Assembly (NCBI GenBank): GCA_039798265.1
Contig: JBDKGH010000096.1
Location: 1-18,550 of the forward strand
DNA: 18,550 bases
Direction: 5' to 3'
Source of the DNA: JBDKGH01 sp039798265
Lineage (GTDB): Bacteria > Bacteroidota > Bacteroidia > Flavobacteriales_D > Sanyastnellaceae
Part shown: piece after piece, positions 1-7,799 of the stretch
Layout of the letters: every line of letters starts with the position of its first letter
Numbering within the stretch: position 1 is the stretch's first letter
Notes under the pieces: model-generated
What the model saw: only the letters and a program-made list of their open reading frames with translations
The model's database searches: none
What the model was told of the DNA's origin: nothing
Made by a program: the position numbers and the translations under genes

Positions 1-499
1 GCAGATCCAGTTTACTACTATTGAGGTAACGGAGGAAGAGGTGAAGGATCCACCCCCAGCAGACACTGAGTTGAAAGACGAAACTATTTCAACAGAAACG
101 ACTGAAGGTGAGGAAACACTAGGTGGACCAGTAGAAAATACAGGTCCTAAAATTGACGACAAGCCAAAAGAAGAAGAGCCTGTAACCTTCGCACAAGAAA
201 TGCCTACTTACCCTGGTGGTGACAAGGCCTTGTTAGAAGAGATTTACAAGAGTATTGTATATCCAGAGCTCGAAAAGGAACAACAAATTCAAGGTGTTGT
301 TACTGTGGCTTTCGTAGTTGAAAAGGATGGTCGTGTAACCAACGTTGAAGTGGTTCGCGAAGTTCCAGGAGGTAAAGGATTGAGCCGCGAAGCGGAAAAG
401 GCCGTTAAAAAATTGAAGCCCTTTAACCCGGCTAAAATGAACGGTCGCCCAGTGCGCTTAAAGATGAACCTTCCCATCAAGTTTACTTTGAAAGGTTAA
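1..499 (+). CDS. TonB-family energy transducer, 5'-truncated by the window edge
   Basis: The frame is open from base 2 to a TAA at 497-499, and its true start and membrane anchor lie left of the window. The visible protein begins with an acidic linker of about 60 residues rich in Glu, Asp, Thr and Pro. A TonB C-terminal domain follows, starting at the MPTYPGGDKALLEEI-type motif and ending MNLPIKFTLKG. Known role of the family: the domain touches TonB boxes of outer-membrane receptors and passes on energy from an ExbB/ExbD proton channel in the inner membrane. The GTG at 41 is internal to this frame and is not a credible start, because a TonB protein without an anchor would not work. A terminator follows 22 bp downstream, so this gene ends its own transcript. 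A second, divergent TonB paralogue starts at 693. Family assignment is firm; the receptor partners are unknown. Confidence 0.9.
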   Translation, partial: QIQFTTIEVTEEEVKDPPPADTELKDETISTETTEGEETLGGPVENTGPKIDDKPKEEEPVTFAQEMPTYPGGDKALLEEIYKSIVYPELEKEQQIQGVVTVAFVVEKDGRVTNVEVVREVPGGKGLSREAEKAVKKLKPFNPAKMNGRPVRLKMNLPIKFTLKG

Positions 500-520
500 T
501 ACAGATTTTTTATACAAGAG

Positions 521-554
521 GGGCGTATCGGCTAATCCGATGCGCCCTTTTTTT
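521..554 (+). terminator. Rho-independent terminator after the first tonB-type gene
   Basis: An 11-bp stem (GGGCGTATCGG at 521-531 with CCGATGCGCCC at 537-547, one T-G wobble) encloses a 5-nt loop and is followed by seven T's at 548-554. It begins 21 bp after the stop codon and separates the two tonB-type genes into different transcripts. Confidence 0.88.
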
Positions 555-692
555 ATGCCATAAAACCAAATCCTCGAATGGAGTGGTTGACGAGTATAAT
601 ATTGCTATTTATTGGGTTTAAAAAGACTTGAACGAACGTAATTTGAAGAGGTATAGGAGAGTTGTAATAGAAACCTTTTAAAACAACCTCTT

Positions 693-1556
693 ATGATTCT
701 AATTGCTGTTTTAAGTATTGCACTCGCGCTTGTCTTGTTTGGTGATTACTCTTGGAGTAATGTGTTGAGTAAGTCTCGGAATGATTTGGTTTTTGAAAAT
801 CGCAATCAAGAGTACGGGGCATATGCACTTCGGAAAGAAGAAGCCCGACATATGATGTGGTCTATTTTTTTAACTGTCGGCTTAGTTACACCCTTGTTAT
901 TGTCGGCTCGCTGGCTTACGTCGAAGCCTTCGCTGGTCAATGAGATTATTGATGAGCAAGAGATCACTAAGTGGGTACCCCTGAACATTAAGCCCCAAAA
1001 ACCGATTAAAACGGAGGAAAAAAGGGTGAAAGCCGGGTCGAGTGTTCAACAAGAAGTGAGGCCGGCCAGTGATCTTCCTGTGGAGGTGGTAGAGCAAACC
1101 GTGGCCGCAGAGCCAACAGATGTGCTTACACCACCTTCTGGAAGCCCAGGGGGAGGCGATGGTCCATTAACCTTAGGTGGTGGCGGTGGAACCGATCCAG
1201 AAGGTGGTTCGGCACCAGAAGTAGAGAAAATGAAGATTTTTGACTTTGTGTCAATGATGCCACAGTTTGTGGGAGGTGATGCGGCCAAGTTGCTGTATGT
1301 TCAGAAAACAGCGCGTTATCCCTATCGAGCAAAGGAGGTAGGCGTAGAGGGAATCATTTACGTTCAATTTGTCGTTGATGTCAACGGTTTTGTTCAAGAT
1401 GCAAAGGTGATTCGCTCTGTTATTGGTGGCTCGGACTTGGAAAGAGAGGCGCTAAGGGTAATCAATAATATGCCTCAATGGATTCCCGGGTCTAACAATG
1501 GTCACCCCGTGCCAGTAAGACAGGTGATTCCTGTAAAATTTGTTTTAAGCAAATAG
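693..1556 (+). CDS. TonB-family energy transducer (second paralogue)
   Basis: The protein has 287 residues. A cytoplasmic N-terminal segment carries FENRNQEYGAYALRK (about residues 34-48), a signature of Bacteroidota TonB proteins. A membrane helix lies at about 54-71, then a linker with a glycine-rich stretch (about 148-170), then a TonB C-terminal domain from MMPQFVGGDAAKL (about 190) to IPVKFVLSK. The domain should contact outer-membrane TonB-dependent proteins and use proton motive force through ExbB/ExbD. The start is uncertain. ATG 693 adds a hydrophobic MILIAVLSIALALVLF segment ahead of the conserved part, which is unusual. GTG 762, preceded by GGAG, would give a 264-residue protein starting just before the signature. 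ATG 693 is kept because it has AGGAGA about 32 bp upstream and no strong reason to exclude it. The linker differs from the acidic linker of the preceding paralogue. Confidence 0.88.
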   Translation: MILIAVLSIALALVLFGDYSWSNVLSKSRNDLVFENRNQEYGAYALRKEEARHMMWSIFLTVGLVTPLLLSARWLTSKPSLVNEIIDEQEITKWVPLNIKPQKPIKTEEKRVKAGSSVQQEVRPASDLPVEVVEQTVAAEPTDVLTPPSGSPGGGDGPLTLGGGGGTDPEGGSAPEVEKMKIFDFVSMMPQFVGGDAAKLLYVQKTARYPYRAKEVGVEGIIYVQFVVDVNGFVQDAKVIRSVIGGSDLEREALRVINNMPQWIPGSNNGHPVPVRQVIPVKFVLSK

Positions 1557-1598
1557 TAAGAAAATACATTAAAATTTCGCGAATAACGAACGAATAAT

Positions 1599-1627
1599 AG
1601 CGGCGGCGAACGATCTTTGCCGCCGCT
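1599..1627 (+). promoter_or_regulatory. GC-only hairpin just upstream of the small membrane gene
   Basis: AGCGGCGGC (1599-1607) pairs perfectly with GCCGCCGCT (1619-1627) around an 11-nt loop, giving a 9-bp stem that is almost all G-C. It ends 6 bp before the ATG at 1634 and fills much of the 77-bp gap after the tonB gene. No T-run follows, so it is not an ordinary intrinsic terminator. The loop and 3' arm contain GATCTTTGC, one base off the phylum -7 element TAnnTTTG. It could be an attenuating or mRNA-stabilising hairpin, or overlap a promoter. The structure is directly visible; the role is inferred. Confidence 0.5.
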
Positions 1628-1633
1628 TAGCTT

Positions 1634-1843
1634 ATGTTAAAGAAACCGGCCGTCATATTACACATCATTATGCTCTTCGTCTTGATAGCAATGGCGATGG
1701 GTGCATTGTTTACGAATTTCTTTAACGTATTACTCCCAGGTGAAAGACGCTGGCTATTTGCTTTAGTCTTGTTGGTTTATGCCGCCTGGAGAGGAGTGAG
1801 GTTGAAACGTTTGTTACACATTGAAAAAGAACCGGAACAATGA
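1634..1843 (+). CDS. Small two-helix inner-membrane protein, function unknown
   Basis: This is a 69-residue protein with two predicted membrane helices, about residues 6-30 (VILHIIMLFVLIAMAMGALF) and 40-52 (WLFALVLLVYAAW). A basic patch (WRGVRLKRLLH) follows, and the acidic/polar tail ends EKEPEQ. I do not recognise a named family. The basic residues after helix 2 and the few charges at the N-terminus suggest both ends lie in the cytoplasm. Its stop overlaps the next start (ATGA, 1840-1843), so the two genes are probably translationally coupled and co-regulated. It sits between a tonB gene and a PBP-like lipoprotein gene, so it may be an accessory subunit of an envelope complex; this is inference from position only. 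The start ATG 1634 lies directly behind a GC hairpin. Confidence 0.72.
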   Translation: MLKKPAVILHIIMLFVLIAMAMGALFTNFFNVLLPGERRWLFALVLLVYAAWRGVRLKRLLHIEKEPEQ

Positions 1844-2775
1844 ACAAGTTAAAGACGCTGTTTTTTTTCATGCTTGCGATACTAGCTGTGTCGTGCGAGA
1901 ATTACGACCGGACTGCAGATTCTATTTCAACAGGTAAGTTGAAAATAGGAATCGATGAGTCTTATTCTTTGATGATGGACTCGCAAATTGAAGTATTTGA
2001 GCACATTTACAAGTACGCCAAAGTGAGTGCTACTTACACAACCGAAGGAGAAGTGTTCGATTTACTTTTAGCCGATTCAATACAAGGCGCTGTAGTTAAC
2101 CGAGCGCTTACGGAAAAGGAATTGGAGTTTTTTCACTCCAAAGGAAGATATCCAGAGTCTGTGAAAATAGCTACTGACGCCATAGCATTTATTATTAACC
2201 CAACGAATGCTGATAGTAACTTAACAGTAACTCAAGTGACGGATATTTTTTCAGGCAAAATAAATTCTTGGAAAGGCATTAACCCCGCGTCGAAATTGTC
2301 AGAGATGAGCATTGTGTTTGACAATAACAAATCATGCAATGAGCGATATGTGCGAGAGCAAATAGTGAAGAATGGAGGGCTGCCGAGTAATTGTTTTGCA
2401 GCCAAGAGCAATGAGGCGGTTGTAGATTATGTGAGTACACATGAAGGAGCGATGGGTATCATAAGTGTTAGCTGGGTTAGCGACCGTGATGACTCCACTA
2501 CTAAAGCGATCATGGATAAGGTGAAGCTATTGGGCATAATTGACCCCGCTAACACTCGTCGTCCGGAAATGGCTAGAAAACCTTATCAGGCTTACATTTA
2601 TGATGAATCTTACCCTTATCGCCGTGAAGTATTTTACATACGGACAGGCTTGAAAGGAACGCTTGGCACAGGCTTTGTTTCTCACCTTGCAGGTGAGAAG
2701 GGACAATTGATCATTCACAAAATGGGAATGGTTACCGCAACTCCTCCAACACGTGTAATTAGAATAACCGAATAA
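1840..2775 (+). CDS. PstS/PBP-like substrate-binding lipoprotein
   Basis: The protein has 311 residues and begins with a lipoprotein signal peptide whose lipobox AVSC places the lipidated Cys at residue 19. The mature part resembles the periplasmic phosphate-binding (PBP-like, PstS) fold. Visible features are KLKIGIDESYS at the start of lobe 1, a DAIAFIINPTN segment, VTDIFSGKINSWKGI (the classic PstS-type LxxIFxGxIxxW motif), and GAMGIISVSWV near the hinge return. In true phosphate transport PstS delivers phosphate to PstCAB, but no ABC permease or ATPase gene is nearby. The neighbours are tonB, a tiny membrane protein overlapping by ATGA, and a TPR protein. It may therefore act as a ligand sensor or an envelope factor tied to TonB. 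Fold assignment is good; ligand and role are open. Confidence 0.85.
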   Translation: MNKLKTLFFFMLAILAVSCENYDRTADSISTGKLKIGIDESYSLMMDSQIEVFEHIYKYAKVSATYTTEGEVFDLLLADSIQGAVVNRALTEKELEFFHSKGRYPESVKIATDAIAFIINPTNADSNLTVTQVTDIFSGKINSWKGINPASKLSEMSIVFDNNKSCNERYVREQIVKNGGLPSNCFAAKSNEAVVDYVSTHEGAMGIISVSWVSDRDDSTTKAIMDKVKLLGIIDPANTRRPEMARKPYQAYIYDESYPYRREVFYIRTGLKGTLGTGFVSHLAGEKGQLIIHKMGMVTATPPTRVIRITE

Positions 2776-2801
2776 GTACAAAACCCTTATATTCAGTAGT
2801 G

Positions 2802-4457
2802 ATGAAAAAGATGATGTTCAGTATGGCTTTGTTGATGAGCGCTTTTGTTGCTCAGTCACAAACTCAGCAAGATGCCGTTACTAAAACCAACAATGAACGT
2901 TTTGAAGCTGCTTCTGCAGAATTCAAAACATTGATTAAGGCCACCCCAACAAATGGTGAGTTGTATTTCTACGCCGGTGACAACTATTTGAACTGGGGAG
3001 AATTGGATTCTGCTCAGACAATGTTTGCAAAAGGTGTGGAAGTAGCTCCAGTCAATCCATTGAACTATGTTGGTTTGGGTCGTGTAGCTCGATTGAAAAA
3101 GGATACTTCAAAAGGTGATGCTCAATTTGCAAAGGCGATTGAAATCATGTGCACCAAGTCGAATAAAGTAGACAAGGCAATTCAACAAGTGGGTTATTTG
3201 AAGATTGCGGAATCGCTTATTCAAGTTGAACCACGTAATTTGGATCAAGCCTTAGCTCACATTACTACTGCTACCAAATTCAATGATAAGAATCCAGCTG
3301 TTTATATTCAATTGGGTGATTATTATGCTGAGAAGGATGGATTTAACCTCAGTAACGCTTTGATGCAATACAACAAAGCACTAGAGATTAATCCTAAATA
3401 TACTATTTCTCTTTTGCGTAAAGGGGTGTTGTATGTGAAAGTAAAAAACTGGGACGAAGGCTTGAAGTATTATAATGATGCTATCGCTATTGACCCCACT
3501 TTTGCTCCAGCATATCGTGAGAAGGCAGAGTTGCTTTATCGCGCAGGTCGCTATCCACAAGCCGTTAGTGCTTATGAATCGTATTTGCAATTGAACAATT
3601 CATGTCGCGTTCAGCAACGTTATGCGAGCTTTGTTTTCTTGACCAAAGATTACAAAAAGGCGATTGAAGAATTAGAAAAAGCATTGCCTTGTAATGATCA
3701 AAACGCGTTCATGTACCGATTGCTAGGTTATGGTTACTATGAAGTAGGAGACTTTGCAATAGGTGCTCAATACTTGGATCAATTCTTCACTATGGCCCAA
3801 ACCAATGGCCGTCCAGAAATAGTGGGTGATGATTATGCTTACAAAGGCAAGTTGATGATCAAACAAGGACAAGATTCATTGGGTATTGAGATGTTGAAGA
3901 AGTCGGTTGAGTTGGATCCGAAGTATGTGGATGGTTATGGTGAAATTGCTAGCAACTATTCTCGCTTGAAAAAGCACGCTTTAGCAGCGGAGTGGTTCCA
4001 AAAGAAAATTGATGCTTCAGAGGAAAAGGCTCCATTGGATTATTATTACCTAGGACAGTCATACTATTTCGCGAAAGACTATGCTAATTCTGACGCAGCG
4101 TTTGCTACCGCTTCTTCACGTTATAACGATGCTTATTTCTGGAGAGGAAAATGTAACTCGAAGTTGGATAATCCAGATGCCCCTGTGGGCTTAGCTAAGC
4201 CTTTTTATGAAGAAGCGATTCGTTTGAATGGTTCTACTCCAGAAGGGATCACTGCTAATAAAAAGAACTTAATCGAGGCGTATAGTTACTTGGGCTTCTT
4301 CTACTACAGTCAAAAGAACTTTGAATGTTCAAAAGCGGCTTGGTTGAAAGTACAAGAACTAGATGCGGCTAACGAAAAGGCTAAAGTAGCTTTGACTGAT
4401 AAAGACGTAGCTGCTGCCGTTGGCACTTGTGAATTGATTCCGGCAAAAGCGGAATAA
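2802..4457 (+). CDS. Secreted tetratricopeptide-repeat protein
   Basis: The protein has 551 residues from ATG 2802. A GTG at 2799 would add one Met but is less likely. A signal peptide (MKKMMFSMALLMSAFVAQS) is followed by a probable cleavage near residue 19-20. Almost all of the rest is TPR-like helical repeats, for example GELYFYAGDNYLNWGELDSA, NALMQYNKALEINPKY, WDEGLKYYNDAIAIDPTFAP, YKKAIEELEKALP and DSLGIEMLKKSVELDPKY. Such proteins are protein-binding scaffolds; this one should lie in the periplasm or at the outer membrane. It starts 26 bp after the PBP-like lipoprotein stop, with no terminator between, so it very likely shares that transcript, and a strong terminator closes the unit 23 bp after its stop. 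The C-terminal segment has a few Cys residues (SNCxV-like CRV, ALPCN, FECS, GTCEL) that could form disulfides. No catalytic domain is visible. Confidence 0.88.
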   Translation: MKKMMFSMALLMSAFVAQSQTQQDAVTKTNNERFEAASAEFKTLIKATPTNGELYFYAGDNYLNWGELDSAQTMFAKGVEVAPVNPLNYVGLGRVARLKKDTSKGDAQFAKAIEIMCTKSNKVDKAIQQVGYLKIAESLIQVEPRNLDQALAHITTATKFNDKNPAVYIQLGDYYAEKDGFNLSNALMQYNKALEINPKYTISLLRKGVLYVKVKNWDEGLKYYNDAIAIDPTFAPAYREKAELLYRAGRYPQAVSAYESYLQLNNSCRVQQRYASFVFLTKDYKKAIEELEKALPCNDQNAFMYRLLGYGYYEVGDFAIGAQYLDQFFTMAQTNGRPEIVGDDYAYKGKLMIKQGQDSLGIEMLKKSVELDPKYVDGYGEIASNYSRLKKHALAAEWFQKKIDASEEKAPLDYYYLGQSYYFAKDYANSDAAFATASSRYNDAYFWRGKCNSKLDNPDAPVGLAKPFYEEAIRLNGSTPEGITANKKNLIEAYSYLGFFYYSQKNFECSKAAWLKVQELDAANEKAKVALTDKDVAAAVGTCELIPAKAE

Positions 4458-4480
4458 GGATCATCGACGGATAAAAAATA

Positions 4481-4508
4481 AAACGGCTCCATTTGGAGCC
4501 GTTTTTTT
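4481..4508. terminator. Bidirectional rho-independent terminator between convergent genes
   Basis: AAACGGCTCC (4481-4490), loop ATTT, then GGAGCCGTTT (4495-4504) form a perfect 10-bp stem with T's running to 4508. An A-rich stretch precedes it on the plus strand, so the minus-strand transcript also ends in a U-rich tail. It can stop both the TPR gene and the convergent symporter gene. Confidence 0.88.
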
Positions 4509-4580
4509 ATGTTGTATTCTTTGGGTGAGCCCTAATGGGCAAACACGTCGCCCGGTGTCTATAAAGCGCTTTAAATGGCT

Positions 4581-5834
4581 TTAATTATGATCAAGAGAGT
4601 CTTCCCATTTGCTTACAGCCACAGTGGCAACAGCATTGCCGATTACATTGGTTGCGCTTCGACCCATATCGAGTAAATGATCGATACCTAGCAGTAACAA
4701 AAGTCCGGCTTCGGGAATGTTGAAAGTGGCCAATGTGCCGGCGATCACTACTAGGGAAGCGCGGGGAACACCCGCAATACCTTTACTTGTGATCATGAGA
4801 ACGAGCAGCATCGTTAATTGTTGGTCTATTGAAAGTTGAATGCCATAGCTCTGTGCAATAAATAAGCTGGCAAAGGTCATATACATCATAGACCCATCGA
4901 GGTTGAAGGAATATCCGAGAGGCAACACGAAAGAAACGATGCGATTTTTACAACCAAAACGTTCGAGTTCCTCCAACATTTTGGGGTATACAGCCTCGGA
5001 GCTGGCGGTAGAAAAGGCGATTAGAAGAGGTTCTTTTAGACGAGTGATCAGTTGCTTCATGCGGTTGCGAACCACAAGGTATCCAGCACCCAATAGTATT
5101 AGCCAAAGGAGGAGTAGACCGGTGTAGAATTCAGAAATGAAAATGACGTATTTCTGAATAATAGAAGGCCCCATTTTAGCCATCATGGCGGTGATAGCGG
5201 CGAAGACTGCTAATGGCGCAAAATTCATGACGAAGGAAGTGACCTTAAGCATAGCATGCCCCACGGAGTCGAGAAGTTTAATGATGGGTTGACCGTGCTC
5301 ACCGATGGCCGCTGTGGCCGCTCCAAAGAATAAGGAGAAAACAACAATTTGCAGAATTTCATTGGTAGCCATGGCTTCAATTACGCTCTTGGGAAAAATG
5401 TGAGCAATGAAGCCTTTGAGTGTCATGGCTGCTTTATCTACACCAGAGGCCGCATCGGCTGGAGGAAGCGGTATATCCATGTTTGCCCCGGGTTGGAAAA
5501 TATTAACCAACAGACATCCTAGTAGAAGCGAGACAAACGAGGCGCTAATGAACCAAAGCATGGTTTTACCACCGATTCGGCCCACGGCCTTGAGGTCGCC
5601 CAACTTAGCTACACCGACCACAAGAGTAGAAAAGACCAAGGGCGCAATGATCATTTTGATCAAACGCAAAAAGACATCTGTAAAGATGGTGATGTAATCC
5701 AATAATGTAACAAGACTTGGATCCAAGGAGCCATCAGCCGCTTGAGGATAAGCTTTGTGTAACACGAATCCAAAGACAGCACCTGCTGCAAGGCAGATGA
5801 AGATCCACATGGTGAGTTTATTCGACTTTTTCAT
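4581..5834 (-). CDS. Dicarboxylate/amino acid:cation symporter (DAACS family)
   Basis: The protein has 417 residues from ATG 5834. Family members (GltP, DctA, Glt_Ph) take up dicarboxylates or acidic amino acids with Na+ or H+ through eight membrane helices and two re-entrant hairpins. Diagnostic segments are STASSEAVYP (about 275-284, the serine-rich HP1 tip), FNLDGS (310-315, equal to the NMDGT cation site in TM7), SKGIAGVPRAS (350-360, HP2), and DMGRSATNVIGNAVAT (389-404, TM8, with the Asp, Arg and Asn that bind substrate). At the position where Glt_Ph has the Na+-binding Asp405 this protein has Asn (VIGN), as I recall for DctA. An in-frame ATG at 5864 would add MYIAAIFLRG. I chose 5834 because MKKSNKLT leads straight into helix 1, as in relatives. 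It lies 33 bp behind the PurF-like gene on the same strand, so the two are probably co-transcribed. Substrate is not determinable. Confidence 0.9.
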   Translation of the reverse strand: MKKSNKLTMWIFICLAAGAVFGFVLHKAYPQAADGSLDPSLVTLLDYITIFTDVFLRLIKMIIAPLVFSTLVVGVAKLGDLKAVGRIGGKTMLWFISASFVSLLLGCLLVNIFQPGANMDIPLPPADAASGVDKAAMTLKGFIAHIFPKSVIEAMATNEILQIVVFSLFFGAATAAIGEHGQPIIKLLDSVGHAMLKVTSFVMNFAPLAVFAAITAMMAKMGPSIIQKYVIFISEFYTGLLLLWLILLGAGYLVVRNRMKQLITRLKEPLLIAFSTASSEAVYPKMLEELERFGCKNRIVSFVLPLGYSFNLDGSMMYMTFASLFIAQSYGIQLSIDQQLTMLLVLMITSKGIAGVPRASLVVIAGTLATFNIPEAGLLLLLGIDHLLDMGRSATNVIGNAVATVAVSKWEDSLDHN

Positions 5835-5867
5835 ACCGCGCAAGAATATGGCGGCAATATACATCGT

Positions 5868-7769
5868 CTAGTAAGCTCTTTCGTTTCTTCCTTCCATGTA
5901 GTTGATGAAGGATTTGTTGACCACCTTATTTCCTCCGGGAGTGGGATAGTTACCTGTGAAGTACCAATCACCAGGGTGGTTGGGGCAAGCATCATGCAGG
6001 CCTTCAATGGTTTGGAAGATAACCTCTACCTCTGCGTTGATATCCGTGGGGCGCACAAGCTGAGCGATTTTTGCGGAAATTTGTTCGGCTGAAAAAGGTT
6101 CGTAAACTTCTTTTACGTAGTTTCTGACGTGTTCTTTCGGAACATTTTCTTGGTCTTTACACTTGCGGTAAACCACATCGAGTAAATCTTCTTTTCCGTT
6201 TTCTTTGAGTAGGGCTACGCAAGCTTGGAAGGCGATGAAGTCGCCCATTTTGGCCATATCAATACCGTAGCAATCAGGGTATCTGATTTGAGGGGCAGAG
6301 GAAACGATGATAATTTTTTTCGGGCCAAGACGGTCGAGCATTTTGATGATCGACTTTTTAAGCGTGGTACCGCGCACAATGGAATCGTCGATAACAACAA
6401 GGGTGTCGGTGTTGCGATTTACAGTGCCGTAGGTCACATCGTAAACGTGAGCAACCATTTCATCACGCGCATTATCTTGGGTGATGAAAGTGCGTAGCTT
6501 AACATCTTTGATGGCTATTTTTTCGATGCGGGCTCGCTTGCGAAGGATGCTTTCAATCTGTTCGATTGGAGCATTTCCACCGAGATCTTTAATCTTTTGG
6601 ATTTTTACATCGTTCAGGTGGTCTTCTAAGGCTTTTATCATCCCGTAAAAGGCTGTTTCTGCCGTATTGGGGATAAAAGAAAAGACAGTGTTATCTAAGT
6701 CGTAATTAACCGATTTGAGCACGAGAGGAACTGTATTTTTTCCGAGCGATTGTCTTTCGGAATAAATGTCTTTATCGTTTCCTCTCGAGAAATAAATGCG
6801 TTCAAAAGAACACGATTTTTTTTCTAATGGTTCACGCACTTGTTTGAGGGCGCTTTCTCCATTTTTTTTGATGATGTAAGCGTGACCAGCGGGAATTTCA
6901 TGAATTTTATCGAGTCCCACGTTGAAGGCCGCTTGGATGGGAGGTCTTTCACTAGCCACCACAGCGACTTCTTCATCTTCGTAATAATAAGCCGGTCTGA
7001 TACCTGATGGATCTCTTAATACGAATGCATCGCCATGGCCAAGCAGTCCGGCCATTGCGTAGCCGCCATCCCATTCTTTAGAGGCGCGGGTAAGCACACG
7101 TTGTACATCGAGGTTTTTTCCAATCAGCTCTGAAATTTGAGCGTTGGAGTATCCTTGACTATTGTATTGATCGAATAGGCGTTGGTTTTCCTCGTCGAGA
7201 AAATGACCGATTTTTTCCATTACAGTAACGGTATCGGTTTTTTCTTTAGGATGCTGACCTAGTTCAACGAGCAGGGAAAAAAGTTCGTCTACATTGGTCA
7301 GATTGAAGTTTCCGGCCAACACGAGGTTTCGTGTCATCCAGTTATTTTGACGGAGGAAGGGGTGACAGTTTTCGATGCTATTACCGCCATAGGTACCGTA
7401 TCGCAGGTGGCCTAGGAAAAGTTCACCGGTAAAGGCGAAGCGGTTTTTGAGGTAATAAGGATCTTTGAGCTTTTCAGGGTCATGTTTTTCGAGATCGGCA
7501 AAACGGCTCATCACTCGAGTGAAAACATCTTTGATAGGCTGTGGGTCATTACTTCGGATGCGGCTGATGTACTTTTTACCGGGCTCAATATCGAATTTGA
7601 TATTTGCAAGGCCTGCCCCGTCTTGTCCACGGTTGTGCTCCTTTTCCATTAGGAGATACATTTTGTTGAGGCCGTAAAAGGTAGTTCCGTATTTCTCGGA
7701 GTAATGATGGAGAGGCTTTTTCAGCCTGAGAAGTGCGATACCGCACTCGTGCTTGATTGCGTCACTCAT
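5868..7769 (-). CDS. Long PurF-like amidophosphoribosyltransferase-family protein
   Basis: The protein has 633 residues from ATG 7769, longer than canonical PurF (about 470-510). The N-terminal class II glutamine amidotransferase domain has candidate nucleophile Cys9 (HECGIALL), HNRGQDGAG, the substrate-binding Arg in GHLRYGTYGG (about 123), and the oxyanion Asn-Gly region as AGNFNLTN. The C-terminal phosphoribosyltransferase domain has the PRPP loop VVIDDSIVRGTT (458-469) followed by SSAPQIRYPDCYGIDM. Canonical PurF makes phosphoribosylamine from PRPP and glutamine, the first step of purine synthesis. This long form recurs in Bacteroidota, from memory often as a second copy, so its exact reaction is uncertain and no symbol is given. 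Between FIPNTAETAFYG and the PRPP loop lies an extra charged segment. Cys9 is not next to Met1, so activity would need N-terminal processing or a different arrangement. The 644-residue TTG start at 7802 overlaps the promoter and is rejected. Confidence 0.87.
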   Translation of the reverse strand: MSDAIKHECGIALLRLKKPLHHYSEKYGTTFYGLNKMYLLMEKEHNRGQDGAGLANIKFDIEPGKKYISRIRSNDPQPIKDVFTRVMSRFADLEKHDPEKLKDPYYLKNRFAFTGELFLGHLRYGTYGGNSIENCHPFLRQNNWMTRNLVLAGNFNLTNVDELFSLLVELGQHPKEKTDTVTVMEKIGHFLDEENQRLFDQYNSQGYSNAQISELIGKNLDVQRVLTRASKEWDGGYAMAGLLGHGDAFVLRDPSGIRPAYYYEDEEVAVVASERPPIQAAFNVGLDKIHEIPAGHAYIIKKNGESALKQVREPLEKKSCSFERIYFSRGNDKDIYSERQSLGKNTVPLVLKSVNYDLDNTVFSFIPNTAETAFYGMIKALEDHLNDVKIQKIKDLGGNAPIEQIESILRKRARIEKIAIKDVKLRTFITQDNARDEMVAHVYDVTYGTVNRNTDTLVVIDDSIVRGTTLKKSIIKMLDRLGPKKIIIVSSAPQIRYPDCYGIDMAKMGDFIAFQACVALLKENGKEDLLDVVYRKCKDQENVPKEHVRNYVKEVYEPFSAEQISAKIAQLVRPTDINAEVEVIFQTIEGLHDACPNHPGDWYFTGNYPTPGGNKVVNKSFINYMEGRNERAY

Positions 7770-7799
7770 AGTGGAGTGAAAGGACTTTTTTTGGTTGCG

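Noticed and set aside
587..600. TTGACG and TATAAT hexamers resembling an E. coli sigma-70 promoter
   Set aside because: Only two bases separate them, so they cannot be read as a -35/-10 pair, and Bacteroidota use TTG/TAnnTTTG-type promoters.
1599..1627. GC hairpin as the intrinsic terminator of the second tonB gene
   Set aside because: No T-tract follows the stem; termination is therefore not the best explanation, though partial attenuation stays possible.
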